From NCBI GenBank assembly GCA_903820285.1, contig CAIJGS010000312.1, positions 1 through 34,579 of the forward strand: 34,579 nt of DNA, read 5' to 3'. Position numbers and translations under genes: made by a program. This stretch comes from an uncultured Verrucomicrobia subdivision 3 bacterium (GTDB taxonomy: Bacteria > Verrucomicrobiota > Verrucomicrobiia > Limisphaerales > UBA11358). The first letter of the stretch is position 1. Each line of letters begins with the position of its first letter. The notes beneath the pieces were generated by a model. It saw only the letters and a list, made by a program, of their open reading frames with translations, had not been told where the DNA came from and did no database searches. Shown here piece by piece: positions 25,492 to 34,137 of the stretch.

Positions 25492-27798
25492 CTATCGCCC
25501 TGGCAAACTACTGATTGGCGCGGCTGGCCGGCTGAATTCACCGGTGGCCCAGTGGAAGTTCGGGCTGGATTCCAGGTTCAACTGCAATTGTCCACCGGCA
25601 GTGATCTGACCATGAGTGAGGTAGACCTTTTCAAACGTCACGCCATTCAGTGTCGCTGAATTGATATACGGCCGCTGCGGACCATTGGCCGGGGCGGCGA
25701 TGATGAATTGGCGACCGGCCCCAACCTTCAGGGTGGCGCGGTCAAAAATAGGACTGCCGAGCACATAGGCATCCGTGCCCGGACACACCGGGTAAAAACC
25801 CAGCGCGCTGAAAACATACCAGGCGGACATCTGGCCATTATCTTCATCTCCGGACAAGCCATCCGGGGTGGATTGATAGAGCTGGTTCATCACCTCCCGG
25901 ATTCGGAACTGGGTCTTCCACGGCTGGCCGGCCAGGGCATACAGGTAAACGACGTGGTGCACGGGTTCGTTACAATGCGCGTACTGGCCGAATCCTTGGG
26001 CGACCATTTCGTTCATTTCGTGAATCATGCCAAAGTAGGTGCCGATCTTCACCTCCGACCCGGCGGCGAACAGAGCATCCAGCTTGCGGGTGAAGCGGTC
26101 TTCGCCGCCCAGCAACTGGATGAGCCCGGGCACATCCTGCATTACACTCCAGGTCCATTGCCAGGCATTGCCTTCCACAAACGGACCGCCCCATTCGATG
26201 GGATCAAAATTTTCCCGCCACGAACCGTCCTTGTGCCGGCCGCGCATGAAGCCAGTACCGGCATCGAAGACATTCGTGTAATTCATCGCGGAGTGGGCGA
26301 AGGCGGTGGCATCCGCCGGACGGCCGGCTGCCGAGGCCAGCACGGCGCCGCAAAAGTCATCGTAAGCGTACTCCAGCGTTTTGGAGGTGGCATCCGGGAT
26401 TTCGGGATAAGGAACATAACCCAGCTTGTCAAAATAATCATACCCCTGACGGCCGTGACCAAAGATGGCTTCACCATGGGCATCATGCTTCACGGCGTCC
26501 ACCGCGTCCGGGAGATCAAACGGGCGGATGTTTTTGACCCAGGCATCCGCGAGAATGGAAAAGGCATGGTTGCCAATCATGGCATTGCGCCAGCCGGGAC
26601 TGGACCATTGTGGCAGCCAGTCGCATTCGTGCCGGGCGTTCAGGATGCCCTGCACAATTTCCGCGCTGATTTCGGGATACAGAAGGTTGTAGAGCGGATG
26701 CGCCGCCCGAAAGGTGTCCCAGTAACCGGTATCGGTATAGGCGAAGCCGGAGTGAAGTTTGCCGTCGTAAGGGCTGTAGTAAATTGGGTGGCCATCCGCA
26801 GCGTGTTCATAAAACCGGTGCGGAAACAATATGCTGCGATAGAGTGCGCTGTAAAACGTGCGCTGCTGTTCCTCCGTGCCGCCTTCCACGCGGGCCCGGC
26901 CCAGCATTTCGTTCCACCGGGCTTCGGCCTGCCGGCGGATCGTGTCAAAACTGGCGTGCCCAATCTCCTGCTCCAGATTCCGGGCCGCCTGTTCCGGGCT
27001 GATGAACGAAGACGCCACCCGGCATTCCACCACCGGATTGGTGCTGGTATCAAAGCGCAGATAAGCCCCGACGTGTGGGCCCTGCAAGCTGGTGACACCG
27101 GCCAGCACGGTGCGGTTGGACCACACTCCGCTCGCTACGAATGGACGGTCGAAGCTCAGCACGAAGTAATTGCCAAAACTGTCGGGCACCGCGCCCCGGT
27201 TATTGCGAGCCACGCCAATGATCTTGTTTTCCGCCGGTAAAATTTCCACCGAGGAAAACTTCTCGCTTGGGAACAGATCGAGGATGACAAAGGAATCTCC
27301 CGGTGCGGCAAACGTGAAACGGAATCGTGCCGCCCGTTCGGTGGGCGTGAGTTCAACGGTGGCCTGCCACTTATCCAACCGGACTTTGTAATAGCTTGGC
27401 TGCGCCACTTCATTGGCGTGGTCGAAGGCGGAGGCGCGGTCCGCTTCATCCACCACCAGCTTGCCGGAAACGGGCATCAGAGCGAAGGCGCCGTATTCGG
27501 GAATCCAGACGCTCGGCTGATGCGTCTCGCGAATGCCGCGAATTTCATGGTGGTTATACTGGTAATAAAACGAATCATTCTGCGGCTGCGTGTAGGGCGC
27601 CCAGGTGTTCATGGGAAACGGCAGTGCGATGGCGGGATAGGTATTGCCATGCGAAAACGAGCCGGTGGAATCCGTGCCTTGCAGCGGATTGGCCAGATGC
27701 ACGGGGTCAAACTCCGCCGCCAGCGCCAGGTTTGCCAAGGCAAGACTCGTGCATAAACTCAGGCCCCGGCGCAAGGGGAGTTTGAAAAGCAGACACAT
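25492..27798 (-). CDS. Second GH92 alpha-mannosidase, secreted
   Basis: 768 aa with signal LSLCTSLALANLALA. GH92 landmarks: NPLQGTDSTGSFSHGN (37-52), YTDTGYWDTFRAAHPL (354-369), IGNHAFS, general acid E542 in VEGNAWQW, CNEPVHH (609-615) and GDEDNGQMSAWY with D651 and D653. The 109-residue spacing from the acid to the Asp pair equals what I recall for Bt3990 (E533, D642/D644). It is clearly divergent from the first GH92: the N-terminal motif is different and the Asp pair is D-E-D, so a distinct linkage or aglycone is likely. ATG 27798 is chosen for the signal peptide; upstream codons read into the sulfatase gene. It lies 26 bp behind the sulfatase in the same operon and ends 6 bp from the GH127 stop, tail to tail. 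Confidence 0.9.
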   Translation of the reverse strand: MCLLFKLPLRRGLSLCTSLALANLALAAEFDPVHLANPLQGTDSTGSFSHGNTYPAIALPFPMNTWAPYTQPQNDSFYYQYNHHEIRGIRETHQPSVWIPEYGAFALMPVSGKLVVDEADRASAFDHANEVAQPSYYKVRLDKWQATVELTPTERAARFRFTFAAPGDSFVILDLFPSEKFSSVEILPAENKIIGVARNNRGAVPDSFGNYFVLSFDRPFVASGVWSNRTVLAGVTSLQGPHVGAYLRFDTSTNPVVECRVASSFISPEQAARNLEQEIGHASFDTIRRQAEARWNEMLGRARVEGGTEEQQRTFYSALYRSILFPHRFYEHAADGHPIYYSPYDGKLHSGFAYTDTGYWDTFRAAHPLYNLLYPEISAEIVQGILNARHECDWLPQWSSPGWRNAMIGNHAFSILADAWVKNIRPFDLPDAVDAVKHDAHGEAIFGHGRQGYDYFDKLGYVPYPEIPDATSKTLEYAYDDFCGAVLASAAGRPADATAFAHSAMNYTNVFDAGTGFMRGRHKDGSWRENFDPIEWGGPFVEGNAWQWTWSVMQDVPGLIQLLGGEDRFTRKLDALFAAGSEVKIGTYFGMIHEMNEMVAQGFGQYAHCNEPVHHVVYLYALAGQPWKTQFRIREVMNQLYQSTPDGLSGDEDNGQMSAWYVFSALGFYPVCPGTDAYVLGSPIFDRATLKVGAGRQFIIAAPANGPQRPYINSATLNGVTFEKVYLTHGQITAGGQLQLNLESSPNFHWATGEFSRPAAPISSLPGR

Positions 27799-27824
27799 AA
27801 TTTTAGGGAAAGAGTCAGGCGGGC

Positions 27825-29459
27825 CTATTCGGCCCCGGCCGGGCGAGCATTCGCATTTTGATTTTGCCTGGCCCGTTTGGATTCGGGCGTGGGCAGCACA
27901 TGCGTGCGCTTGGCCCAGGCATCCCATAGGGCGAGCAATTCACCTGCCTTGGCCGGTTGGCTGGCGGCGAGGTTGTGCAACTCCGTGCGATCGGCCTTCA
28001 GGTCGTACAATTCCCAGGCACCCTTGGCGCCCCGGCGGACCAGTTTCCAATCCCCGACGCGAACGGCGGCATTCCCTTCGTGTTCCCAGAAGAGGGCATC
28101 CCGGGCAATGGTCTGCGTGCCAAAGGCGGGCCGGAGACTGCGGCCTTCCATCGGGAGAATGGGGCGGCCGTTGAAATCTTTCGGGTAGGTGGCCCCGCCC
28201 AGATCCACGACGGTTGCCATCACATCCACCACATGCGCCGGGTCGGTGCGAAATTCATTTTTCGCGCTGATGCCGGCGGGCCAGTGGGCGATGAACGGCG
28301 ACGCGATGCCGCCCTCGTGATTGAAATGCTTGTAGAGCCGGAATGGCGTGTTCTCCAGTGTGGCCCACGACTGGCCGCAAAACACCGTACTATCCGCCGC
28401 GCCCGGATGCGCTCCTTCAAGCCGTCCGTTCGGACCGGATTCGGCGTTGCCGCCGTTGTCGCTCATGAACAGGATGAGTGTATTGTCCAGCAGACCACGC
28501 TCTTTCAGAGCCTGCGTCAGCACGCCCACTTCCTGATCCAGGTGCCAGACGCATGCGGCATAGATGGACATGATCTGGTCAAAGCGATCCTGCTGCGCCG
28601 GCGTGAGCGAATCCCAGGCCTTGACCTCGGGCGGACGCGGCGAAAGCGCCCACTGCGGATCAATCAGACCCAAGGCCTGCTGCCGCGCGTAACGCGCCTC
28701 GCGAAGCTTGTCCCAGCCGTTGGTGTAAATGCCGTGGCGAAACCGGGCGATGTCTTCCGGCGGCGCTTGCAATGGAAAATGCGGGGCGTTGAAGGCGAGG
28801 TAGAGGAAGAACGGCTTTTTCGCCACCGTGGCCTCATCAATGAACTTGATGCCAAATTGGGTCCAGAGATCCGTGGAATACCAGTGCTTGGGCAGGCGTG
28901 GATCATCATTCGCAATTTTGCCGCCGTTGAAAAACAACTCCGCCCTTTCGCCTTCGGGATAATAAAATCCGCCGACGGGCGCCGTCAGGTTGCGATCAAA
29001 GCCGCGATTGTGCGGCGACACCCCATGGTTCTGGCCAACATGCCATTTGCCGGTCATGGCGGTGAAATATCCGGCCTCGCGCAAAACCTGCGCCATCGTC
29101 ACGCACGAATCATTCAGGTGTCCCTGGTACCCCGGCAACCCGTCGTCCTCGATCATCCGCCCGATGCCCGCCTCATGCGAGTAGAGTCCGGTCAGGAGGG
29201 CGGCGCGGGTGGGGCAGCAGCGGCCGGTGTTGTAAAACTGCGTGAAGCGCAACCCGTCATGGGCCAGCGAATCCAGATGGGGCGTCGGAATTTCGCTGCC
29301 GAAACAGCTGATGTCCGAATAGCCCATGTCATCCGCCAAAATCACAATGATATTCGGCCGCTCTGGGGCGGCTGTTACCATAAGCGGCAAACAGAGCCCC
29401 AGAACGAAAGCCAGCCATCTGACTGGTCCGGATGTGGCGGAGACAATGGGCGGTTTCAT
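27825..29459 (-). CDS. Secreted S1-type sulfatase (arylsulfatase A-like)
   Basis: Hydrolyses sulfate esters, probably on the same polysaccharide. 544 aa with signal WLAFVLGLCLPLMVTAA. Metal-binding D43-D44 lie in VILADDMGYSD. The formylglycine signature C-x-P-x-R starts at C81 in GRCCPTRAALLTG, and further conserved sites are TGKWHVG and SDNGGNAESG. The Cys-type signature needs a formylglycine-generating enzyme, not encoded here. The upstream gene's TGA overlaps ATG 29459 (TGATG), indicating translational coupling; a GTG three bases earlier (29462) is an alternative start. The subfamily cannot be set by eye. Confidence 0.92.
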   Translation of the reverse strand: MKPPIVSATSGPVRWLAFVLGLCLPLMVTAAPERPNIIVILADDMGYSDISCFGSEIPTPHLDSLAHDGLRFTQFYNTGRCCPTRAALLTGLYSHEAGIGRMIEDDGLPGYQGHLNDSCVTMAQVLREAGYFTAMTGKWHVGQNHGVSPHNRGFDRNLTAPVGGFYYPEGERAELFFNGGKIANDDPRLPKHWYSTDLWTQFGIKFIDEATVAKKPFFLYLAFNAPHFPLQAPPEDIARFRHGIYTNGWDKLREARYARQQALGLIDPQWALSPRPPEVKAWDSLTPAQQDRFDQIMSIYAACVWHLDQEVGVLTQALKERGLLDNTLILFMSDNGGNAESGPNGRLEGAHPGAADSTVFCGQSWATLENTPFRLYKHFNHEGGIASPFIAHWPAGISAKNEFRTDPAHVVDVMATVVDLGGATYPKDFNGRPILPMEGRSLRPAFGTQTIARDALFWEHEGNAAVRVGDWKLVRRGAKGAWELYDLKADRTELHNLAASQPAKAGELLALWDAWAKRTHVLPTPESKRARQNQNANARPAGAE

Positions 29460-32050
29460 CACTTGGCAATCTTCGCCTGCACGAGCCCGAAATCAATGTA
29501 CTGCTCGCCACCGGTATTGCGGCAATGAACGGCAATTACATTTTTCCCCGGATGAATGGCCGCGCGGCCCCGGCGGTTGAAGGAAAAATCCTCGTACGAG
29601 CCGGTGGCTCCGGTGGTTCTCAGCGCGAGCACACCGTTCAGGTAAACCTCCGCATCATCGTCATGATGCAGCCAGCCCAGCACGTCATCCGACGGGCTGC
29701 CGGTCAGGGTCACTTCGCGGCGCAGCCAGATGTCGTCGGAGGTCCAATCGGTATGCACGACGGCGGCGGAATTCTCGGTCCGGCCGAAACCACTTTGACC
29801 TTCGGCCCAGCCGGAGGCGTCGAAATCCACGGCGAACCAGTTGGCCGGTGGCGACTGCGTGGTGTAGCGCCATACCGCCGGTTGCGTGTCCGCCGCCGGC
29901 ACCAGAGCCGAGAAACCGGGCAGCTTGGGCATGGGCGCCCAGCCGGCGGCTTTGGTCTGATCACGACCGGCATATTTTTGCCAAAGAGGTTTGTCGTACA
30001 ACATCCGCATGAAAACACCACCAACTACCGGCCGGGCATCGAAGCCCACCCGGCGGCCGGACTTGGTCTCATACCAGTCGGTCATCGGCGTGCGATCCGG
30101 CGTGTTATTCAGGAAATGCACGATCGGCGCGACCAGTGCTTCGAAATCATCACGATTCTCAGTCAGGGTTGCCGTCCAGGTGATCCAGTCGAGCTTGGTA
30201 TATTCCTTCCGGTCATCCAGGGGCAGGCCGTATTCGTTCTGCATTTTTTTATAAAAGTCCATTTCCTTGCGCGCGACTTCCGCCGGAAACAAATTCAAGC
30301 CAAGCACGCGATCCCAGACGAGGTTGTACTTCTGGCTCCAGGAACCGGGCTTGTTGAAGGCGAGGCGATAATGGTCGCCATCGGCTGCCTCGGCAACCCA
30401 GCGCTTGGCGCAATCGCGGGCCAGCGCATAATACTCATCGGCCTTGGCCTGGTCGCCGCGCATTTCGCACAGTTTGGCGAACGAGCCGAGACCACAGATG
30501 GCCTTCGCGCTCAGGTTCACGTTATGCGCGAGGTGCCCGGCAAAATCATCGGTGCACAACTGCTTCTCGGGATCAAAGCCCTTGTCCTTGAGATAATTTG
30601 CCCACTGTTCAAGCTGCTTCCAATACAGCCCGGCAAAGTTCGCATTGCCTTCGCTCTCCGCCACGGCGGCGAAGAGGCACAGCAGGTTGCCGCTTTCCTC
30701 GACCGGCATCTGGTTGTTCACGCCGTGCTCGCCATCGCCGTAAACCTGGCCGTTGGCCTTGGGATAGGTGCCGAGATCATGCGGCGCGAAGGGGAATTTC
30801 CAGCGGTCGCTGGCGGCGTAATTCATGAACGGCACGATGAACGATTTCGCCAACGTGGGGTTGAACAGCAGGAATTGCGGCGACATCGGGTAAAACACGT
30901 CCGAGGTACTGATACATCCGTTGGAATGGTTCTCTTTGCAGAACTGGAGCGGCTGGCCGTTATCATCGGCCACAAACTTCCCGGCGGCAAAGCATTGGCG
31001 ATACGCCAGCGAGCCGAGCCGGGCGTAGTTTTCGCCGCCCACGCTTTGCAGGTCGGCGATCAGTTCCGCATCAAACGCCACGCACCGCTTCAGCAGCACC
31101 GGGTAATCATGCGCCGCCGCCTTCAGCAGATCGGCCGCTTCCCAGCCACTGCGCCGCCAGTAGGGGCGCAGATTTTTCCGCATGTACTGAATGGAATACA
31201 GATCGTCATACGCCAGCATTACCCAGGCGGAACCGGCCTTGGCCGCCGTACAATTCAACCCCGTGGCGAACGCGATCACCGCATCGTTGCGGTCATTGTT
31301 CGACAATGCCGCCGCTTCGCCAGCCGCCGGCAGTTTGCCGTCGGTCAGAAAACCGGACCGGGTGGCGTCAGCCGTATTGGCGGTGACGCTTCCCTTACTC
31401 CCACCTGGAAGTGCGAGGTAGAAGTAGCCCCAGTCAATCCGCAGATCGTCCCCGCGCTTTTGCAGCACCGGCTGTTCGACTGTGCCCACGCGCCAGGCCT
31501 TGATCTTGCCGGCATTGGCCGGCTCAAACGACACCGCCTGGTCCGGCGTGTTGCAGGCGATGGATCCATGCGCATCCAGATACGCCACCACCTTGTGCGC
31601 GGTCGCATCCGTCGAATTCACGTCCCAGGTCAGATAGGTGACCGGCCGCGACAGCACGTCCAGATCATCCGGCAGATCCGCCGTCAGAAAAGTGAGCGTG
31701 AGATGAACGCCCTGGCCCTCAAAGCTGTAAATGGTCCGCGTGGGCAACACTTCCAGACCCGTTTGCGGGAGCGCCGGCACAGCGGCCGGCTCGGCGCCCA
31801 TGAGCCGGAAATTTTTACCGTCAATCTTCACCAGCCCGGCCAGCGGACAGGCCTTCCCGGTCCAGTGCGTGGTGCCGGTATCGGTCAGTTTGTCAGCCGG
31901 CGACCAGATACTAAAATAAGGGTCGCACGCCACCAGAGGAACCGCCGGCGGACGGAAGGCTTCGGCCTTAAGCGGGCTGGCCGCGATGGTGAATAGCAAG
32001 GCGGCGCACAGGCCGAAAACTTGCAATCGTGAGGAGGGTTTATGCTTCAT
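29459..32050 (-). CDS. Secreted glutaminase-A-like protein (DUF4965/DUF5127 type) with a C-terminal accessory module
   Basis: 863 aa with signal LQVFGLCAALLFTIAASPLKAEA. The body follows the layout of proteins annotated glutaminase A: an N-terminal beta domain (FRPPAVPLVACDPYFSIW, PLAGLVKIDGKNFRLMG) and an alpha/alpha-barrel region (SNGCISTSDVFYPMSPQ, VEESGNLL, TDDFAGHLAHNVNLSAKAI). Many proteins of this type sit in polysaccharide loci, so a glycosidase or deamidase role is equally open; I do not claim true glutaminase activity. Residues about 728-860 are the module with DIWLRREV, HDDDAEVYLNGVLAL and AVHC-TGGEQYIDFG, also present in both GH2 proteins. ATG 32050 is chosen for the signal peptide. 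It is the first gene of the operon with the sulfatase and second GH92; a TATAAA box lies about 49 bp upstream. Confidence 0.8.
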   Translation of the reverse strand: MKHKPSSRLQVFGLCAALLFTIAASPLKAEAFRPPAVPLVACDPYFSIWSPADKLTDTGTTHWTGKACPLAGLVKIDGKNFRLMGAEPAAVPALPQTGLEVLPTRTIYSFEGQGVHLTLTFLTADLPDDLDVLSRPVTYLTWDVNSTDATAHKVVAYLDAHGSIACNTPDQAVSFEPANAGKIKAWRVGTVEQPVLQKRGDDLRIDWGYFYLALPGGSKGSVTANTADATRSGFLTDGKLPAAGEAAALSNNDRNDAVIAFATGLNCTAAKAGSAWVMLAYDDLYSIQYMRKNLRPYWRRSGWEAADLLKAAAHDYPVLLKRCVAFDAELIADLQSVGGENYARLGSLAYRQCFAAGKFVADDNGQPLQFCKENHSNGCISTSDVFYPMSPQFLLFNPTLAKSFIVPFMNYAASDRWKFPFAPHDLGTYPKANGQVYGDGEHGVNNQMPVEESGNLLCLFAAVAESEGNANFAGLYWKQLEQWANYLKDKGFDPEKQLCTDDFAGHLAHNVNLSAKAICGLGSFAKLCEMRGDQAKADEYYALARDCAKRWVAEAADGDHYRLAFNKPGSWSQKYNLVWDRVLGLNLFPAEVARKEMDFYKKMQNEYGLPLDDRKEYTKLDWITWTATLTENRDDFEALVAPIVHFLNNTPDRTPMTDWYETKSGRRVGFDARPVVGGVFMRMLYDKPLWQKYAGRDQTKAAGWAPMPKLPGFSALVPAADTQPAVWRYTTQSPPANWFAVDFDASGWAEGQSGFGRTENSAAVVHTDWTSDDIWLRREVTLTGSPSDDVLGWLHHDDDAEVYLNGVLALRTTGATGSYEDFSFNRRGRAAIHPGKNVIAVHCRNTGGEQYIDFGLVQAKIAK

Positions 32051-32098
32051 ATATCTGTCTGGTTTTTTATTGGCAACGGGGTGCGATGGCTGACTTGA

Positions 32099-32104
32099 TT
32101 TATA
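32099..32104 (-). promoter_or_regulatory. Putative -10 box of the glutaminase-sulfatase-GH92 operon
   Basis: The minus strand reads TATAAA, with a weak -35 candidate TCGAAA (4 of 6) 17 bp upstream. The leader would be about 40 nt. The palindrome at 32142-32164 lies 38-60 bp further upstream, a typical activator distance. Confidence 0.35.
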
Positions 32105-32141
32105 CCGTCCAGCCCGATGGTTTTCGAGAAGATAAAGCAGG

Positions 32142-32164
32142 CCGATGAAAGATTTCGTCATCGG
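32142..32164. promoter_or_regulatory. Palindrome in the divergent sulfatase/glutaminase promoter region
   Basis: CCGATGA and TCATCGG form a perfect 7+7 inverted repeat with a 9-bp spacer (AAGATTTCG). It sits between the two divergent genes (starts 32050 and 32216). It does not resemble the 20-bp dyad of the other transcription units, so this half of the locus may answer to a different regulator. No T-run on either strand suggests a terminator. Confidence 0.5.
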
Positions 32165-32171
32165 TTTGCAA

Positions 32172-32192
32172 GGTTGAGTGCCCGGCACAACC
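32172..32192 (+). repeat. Imperfect inverted repeat in the sulfatase leader
   Basis: GGTTG-ag-TGCC-c-GGCA-CAACC can fold into a 9-bp hairpin with a 2-nt bulge, 23 bp before ATG 32216. It could be a leader hairpin or an operator. Nothing else supports either role. Confidence 0.3.
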
Positions 32193-32215
32193 GCGTTACC
32201 TTGGGCGCATCAAGT

Positions 32216-33964
32216 ATGATCCCGAGACGCAGCATTGATTTTTTCCGGAGTTGGCAGGTGGTTTTGATTCTGGCATTGGTCAGTCTCCCGGCCGCCACCT
32301 GCCCGGCCGCCATTGCAAGTCCGCCACCGCCCAACATTGTGGTGATACTCGCAGACGATCTCGGCTACTCGGACCTCGGCTGCTTTGGTTCGGAAATTTC
32401 CACACCCAACCTCGACCGTATGGCAGCCGAAGGGTTGCGAATGAAACAGTTTTACACCACCCCGCGCTGCTGTCCTTCCCGCGCCGCCCTGCTCACCGGG
32501 CTGTATCCGCAGCAGGCCGGCATTGGCAACATGATGGAAGACCGCGGCGTTCCCGGCTATCGCGGCGAACTGAGCCGGAACAGCCTCACCATCGCCGAGG
32601 AATTGCGCCGCGTAGATTACCATACCGCCATGGTCGGCAAATGGCATCTGAGCCACATACACTTCGACGGAAAAAAGCAGCTCAACTTCCAATCCGCCGA
32701 GCCATACTGGGACACCAAAGACAGCTGGCCCCTCCAGCGCGGCTTCGAGGATTACTTCGGCACCATCCACGGCGTGACCAGCTATTTTGACCCGTTTTCA
32801 CTTGTCCGTGGCAACACGCCTATCAGGGCGGAGGGAACGAATTTTTATTACACCGATGCCATTACGGAAAATGCAGTAGCCGACATTCACCGGCTGGCCG
32901 GCAGTGGCAAACCGTTTTTTCTCTACGTGGCTTATACTGCACCGCACTGGCCATTGCAGGCACCCGAAGCGGACATTGCCCGCTACCGCCAGCAGTATCT
33001 GGCCGGCTGGGACACGATTCGCAGCAACCGTTATCAGCGGCAAATCGAGCTAGGGTTGATTGATAAAAACTGGCGGCTGTCGCCGCGCGATGCCCGCGTG
33101 CGGGATTGGAGCCAGGTGACGGACAAAGCCTGGGAAGCCAACCGGATGGCCACCTATGCCGCCATGGTAGGTCATCTCGATGACGGGGTGGGTCAAATTC
33201 TCGCCGGGCTCAAAGCCAGTGGCATTGATCAAAACACGCTGGTGATTTTCTTCTCCGACAACGGTGCCTGCGCCGAAGTGGTCGAGCCCGGCTGGTATGA
33301 TATTCCCAGCCAGTCGCGCACCGGCCATACCATCGCCGTGGGCAATGGCAATCACGCCGTCTTCGCCGGACCGGACGAGGTCTGGCAAAGCTATGGCGTG
33401 CCTTGGGCCAATGTCAGCGACACACCTTTTCTGCTCTACAAACATTTCACGCATGAAGGCGGCATCGCCTCGCCCTTCATTGCGCGCTGGCCGTCCGTGA
33501 TCAAATCCGCCGGCACCATTTCCGGCCAACTGGGCCATGTCACGGACATCATGGCCACTCTCGTAGACATCACCGGGGCCAAACATCCGGAGACCTACGA
33601 AGGCCATTCCATCCAGCCGCTGGAAGGCACCAGCCTGCTTCCCATCTTTGAGGGCCGTGAACGTCCGCATCCGGCTCCGGTCTTTTGGGAACACGAAGGC
33701 AACCGCGCCGTGCGGCTGGCGCAATGGAAGCTGGTGGCCCGCGCCGGCCAGCCCTGGGAACTTTATGACACCGTGGCCGATCGCACGGAACAAAACAATC
33801 TGGCTGCCACTCAACCTGAAAAAGTCCGAGAATTGTCGACCCGGTACGATGCCTGGGCCAAACGCTGCCACGTGCTGCCTTTCGGCGAACTGCCACCCGA
33901 ACGTCCGATCATCCCTGCCAAAGACGCGAAGGCCGCGATCCCGCCGGGTTTCCACGAAGATTGA
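32216..33964 (+). CDS. Second secreted S1-type sulfatase
   Basis: 582 aa with signal WQVVLILALVSLPAATCPAA. Metal-binding Asp pair in VVILADDLGYSD, formylglycine Cys C85 in PRCCPSRAALLTG, then MVGKWHLSH, TAPHWPLQAP and FFSDNGACAE. It resembles the sulfatase at 27825-29459 along its whole length, but has extra sequence between the Asn-Gly metal site and the C-terminal region. They are probably paralogues acting on different sulfate positions. It is transcribed alone, divergently from the glutaminase operon. ATG 32216 is chosen because the signal peptide begins there; the frame is open upstream to 32117 but codes for an unconvincing basic extension. Only the strong hairpin at 34047 follows it. 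A formylglycine-generating enzyme must come from elsewhere in the genome. Confidence 0.92.
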   Translation: MIPRRSIDFFRSWQVVLILALVSLPAATCPAAIASPPPPNIVVILADDLGYSDLGCFGSEISTPNLDRMAAEGLRMKQFYTTPRCCPSRAALLTGLYPQQAGIGNMMEDRGVPGYRGELSRNSLTIAEELRRVDYHTAMVGKWHLSHIHFDGKKQLNFQSAEPYWDTKDSWPLQRGFEDYFGTIHGVTSYFDPFSLVRGNTPIRAEGTNFYYTDAITENAVADIHRLAGSGKPFFLYVAYTAPHWPLQAPEADIARYRQQYLAGWDTIRSNRYQRQIELGLIDKNWRLSPRDARVRDWSQVTDKAWEANRMATYAAMVGHLDDGVGQILAGLKASGIDQNTLVIFFSDNGACAEVVEPGWYDIPSQSRTGHTIAVGNGNHAVFAGPDEVWQSYGVPWANVSDTPFLLYKHFTHEGGIASPFIARWPSVIKSAGTISGQLGHVTDIMATLVDITGAKHPETYEGHSIQPLEGTSLLPIFEGRERPHPAPVFWEHEGNRAVRLAQWKLVARAGQPWELYDTVADRTEQNNLAATQPEKVRELSTRYDAWAKRCHVLPFGELPPERPIIPAKDAKAAIPPGFHED

Positions 33965-34046
33965 AACGGCGAGCCCAGCCCGGGCACGGTCAAGGCCATG
34001 CAAAAAAGGGCTGCTGAAAAACGAAGTCCAGCCGGGTATAAAAAGC

Positions 34047-34076
34047 AAGAACCCCCTGTAAATACAGGGGGTTCTT
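34047..34076 (-). terminator. Strong rho-independent terminator behind the tRNA remnant
   Basis: A perfect 14-bp stem (AAGAACCCCCTGTA with TACAGGGGGTTCTT) has a 2-nt apex. On the minus strand GCTTTTTAT follows, which is the terminator for tRNA-Met transcription. There is no T-run on the plus strand, but the hairpin may still cap the sulfatase transcript. Confidence 0.85.
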
Positions 34077-34086
34077 GGGAACCTAA

Positions 34087-34137
34087 TGGTTGCGGGGGCA
34101 GGATTCGAACCTGCGGCCTTCAGGTTATGAGCCTGAC
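34087..34137 (-). pseudogene. tRNA-Met(CAU), 3' half only
   Basis: On the minus strand the anticodon arm is intact (TCAGG, loop CTCATAA, CCTGA). The T arm (GCAGG-TTCGAAT-CCTGC), the acceptor 3' strand CCCCGCA and an encoded ACCA are also intact. The sequence before the anticodon arm does not form a proper D arm or 5' acceptor: a GGGGTGGGGC stretch is faintly tRNA-like, but there is no GG pair in the D loop and two bases too many before the anticodon stem. This is either a decayed tRNA gene or the 3' fragment left by integration of an element at a tRNA. A natural terminator follows. Confidence 0.75.
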
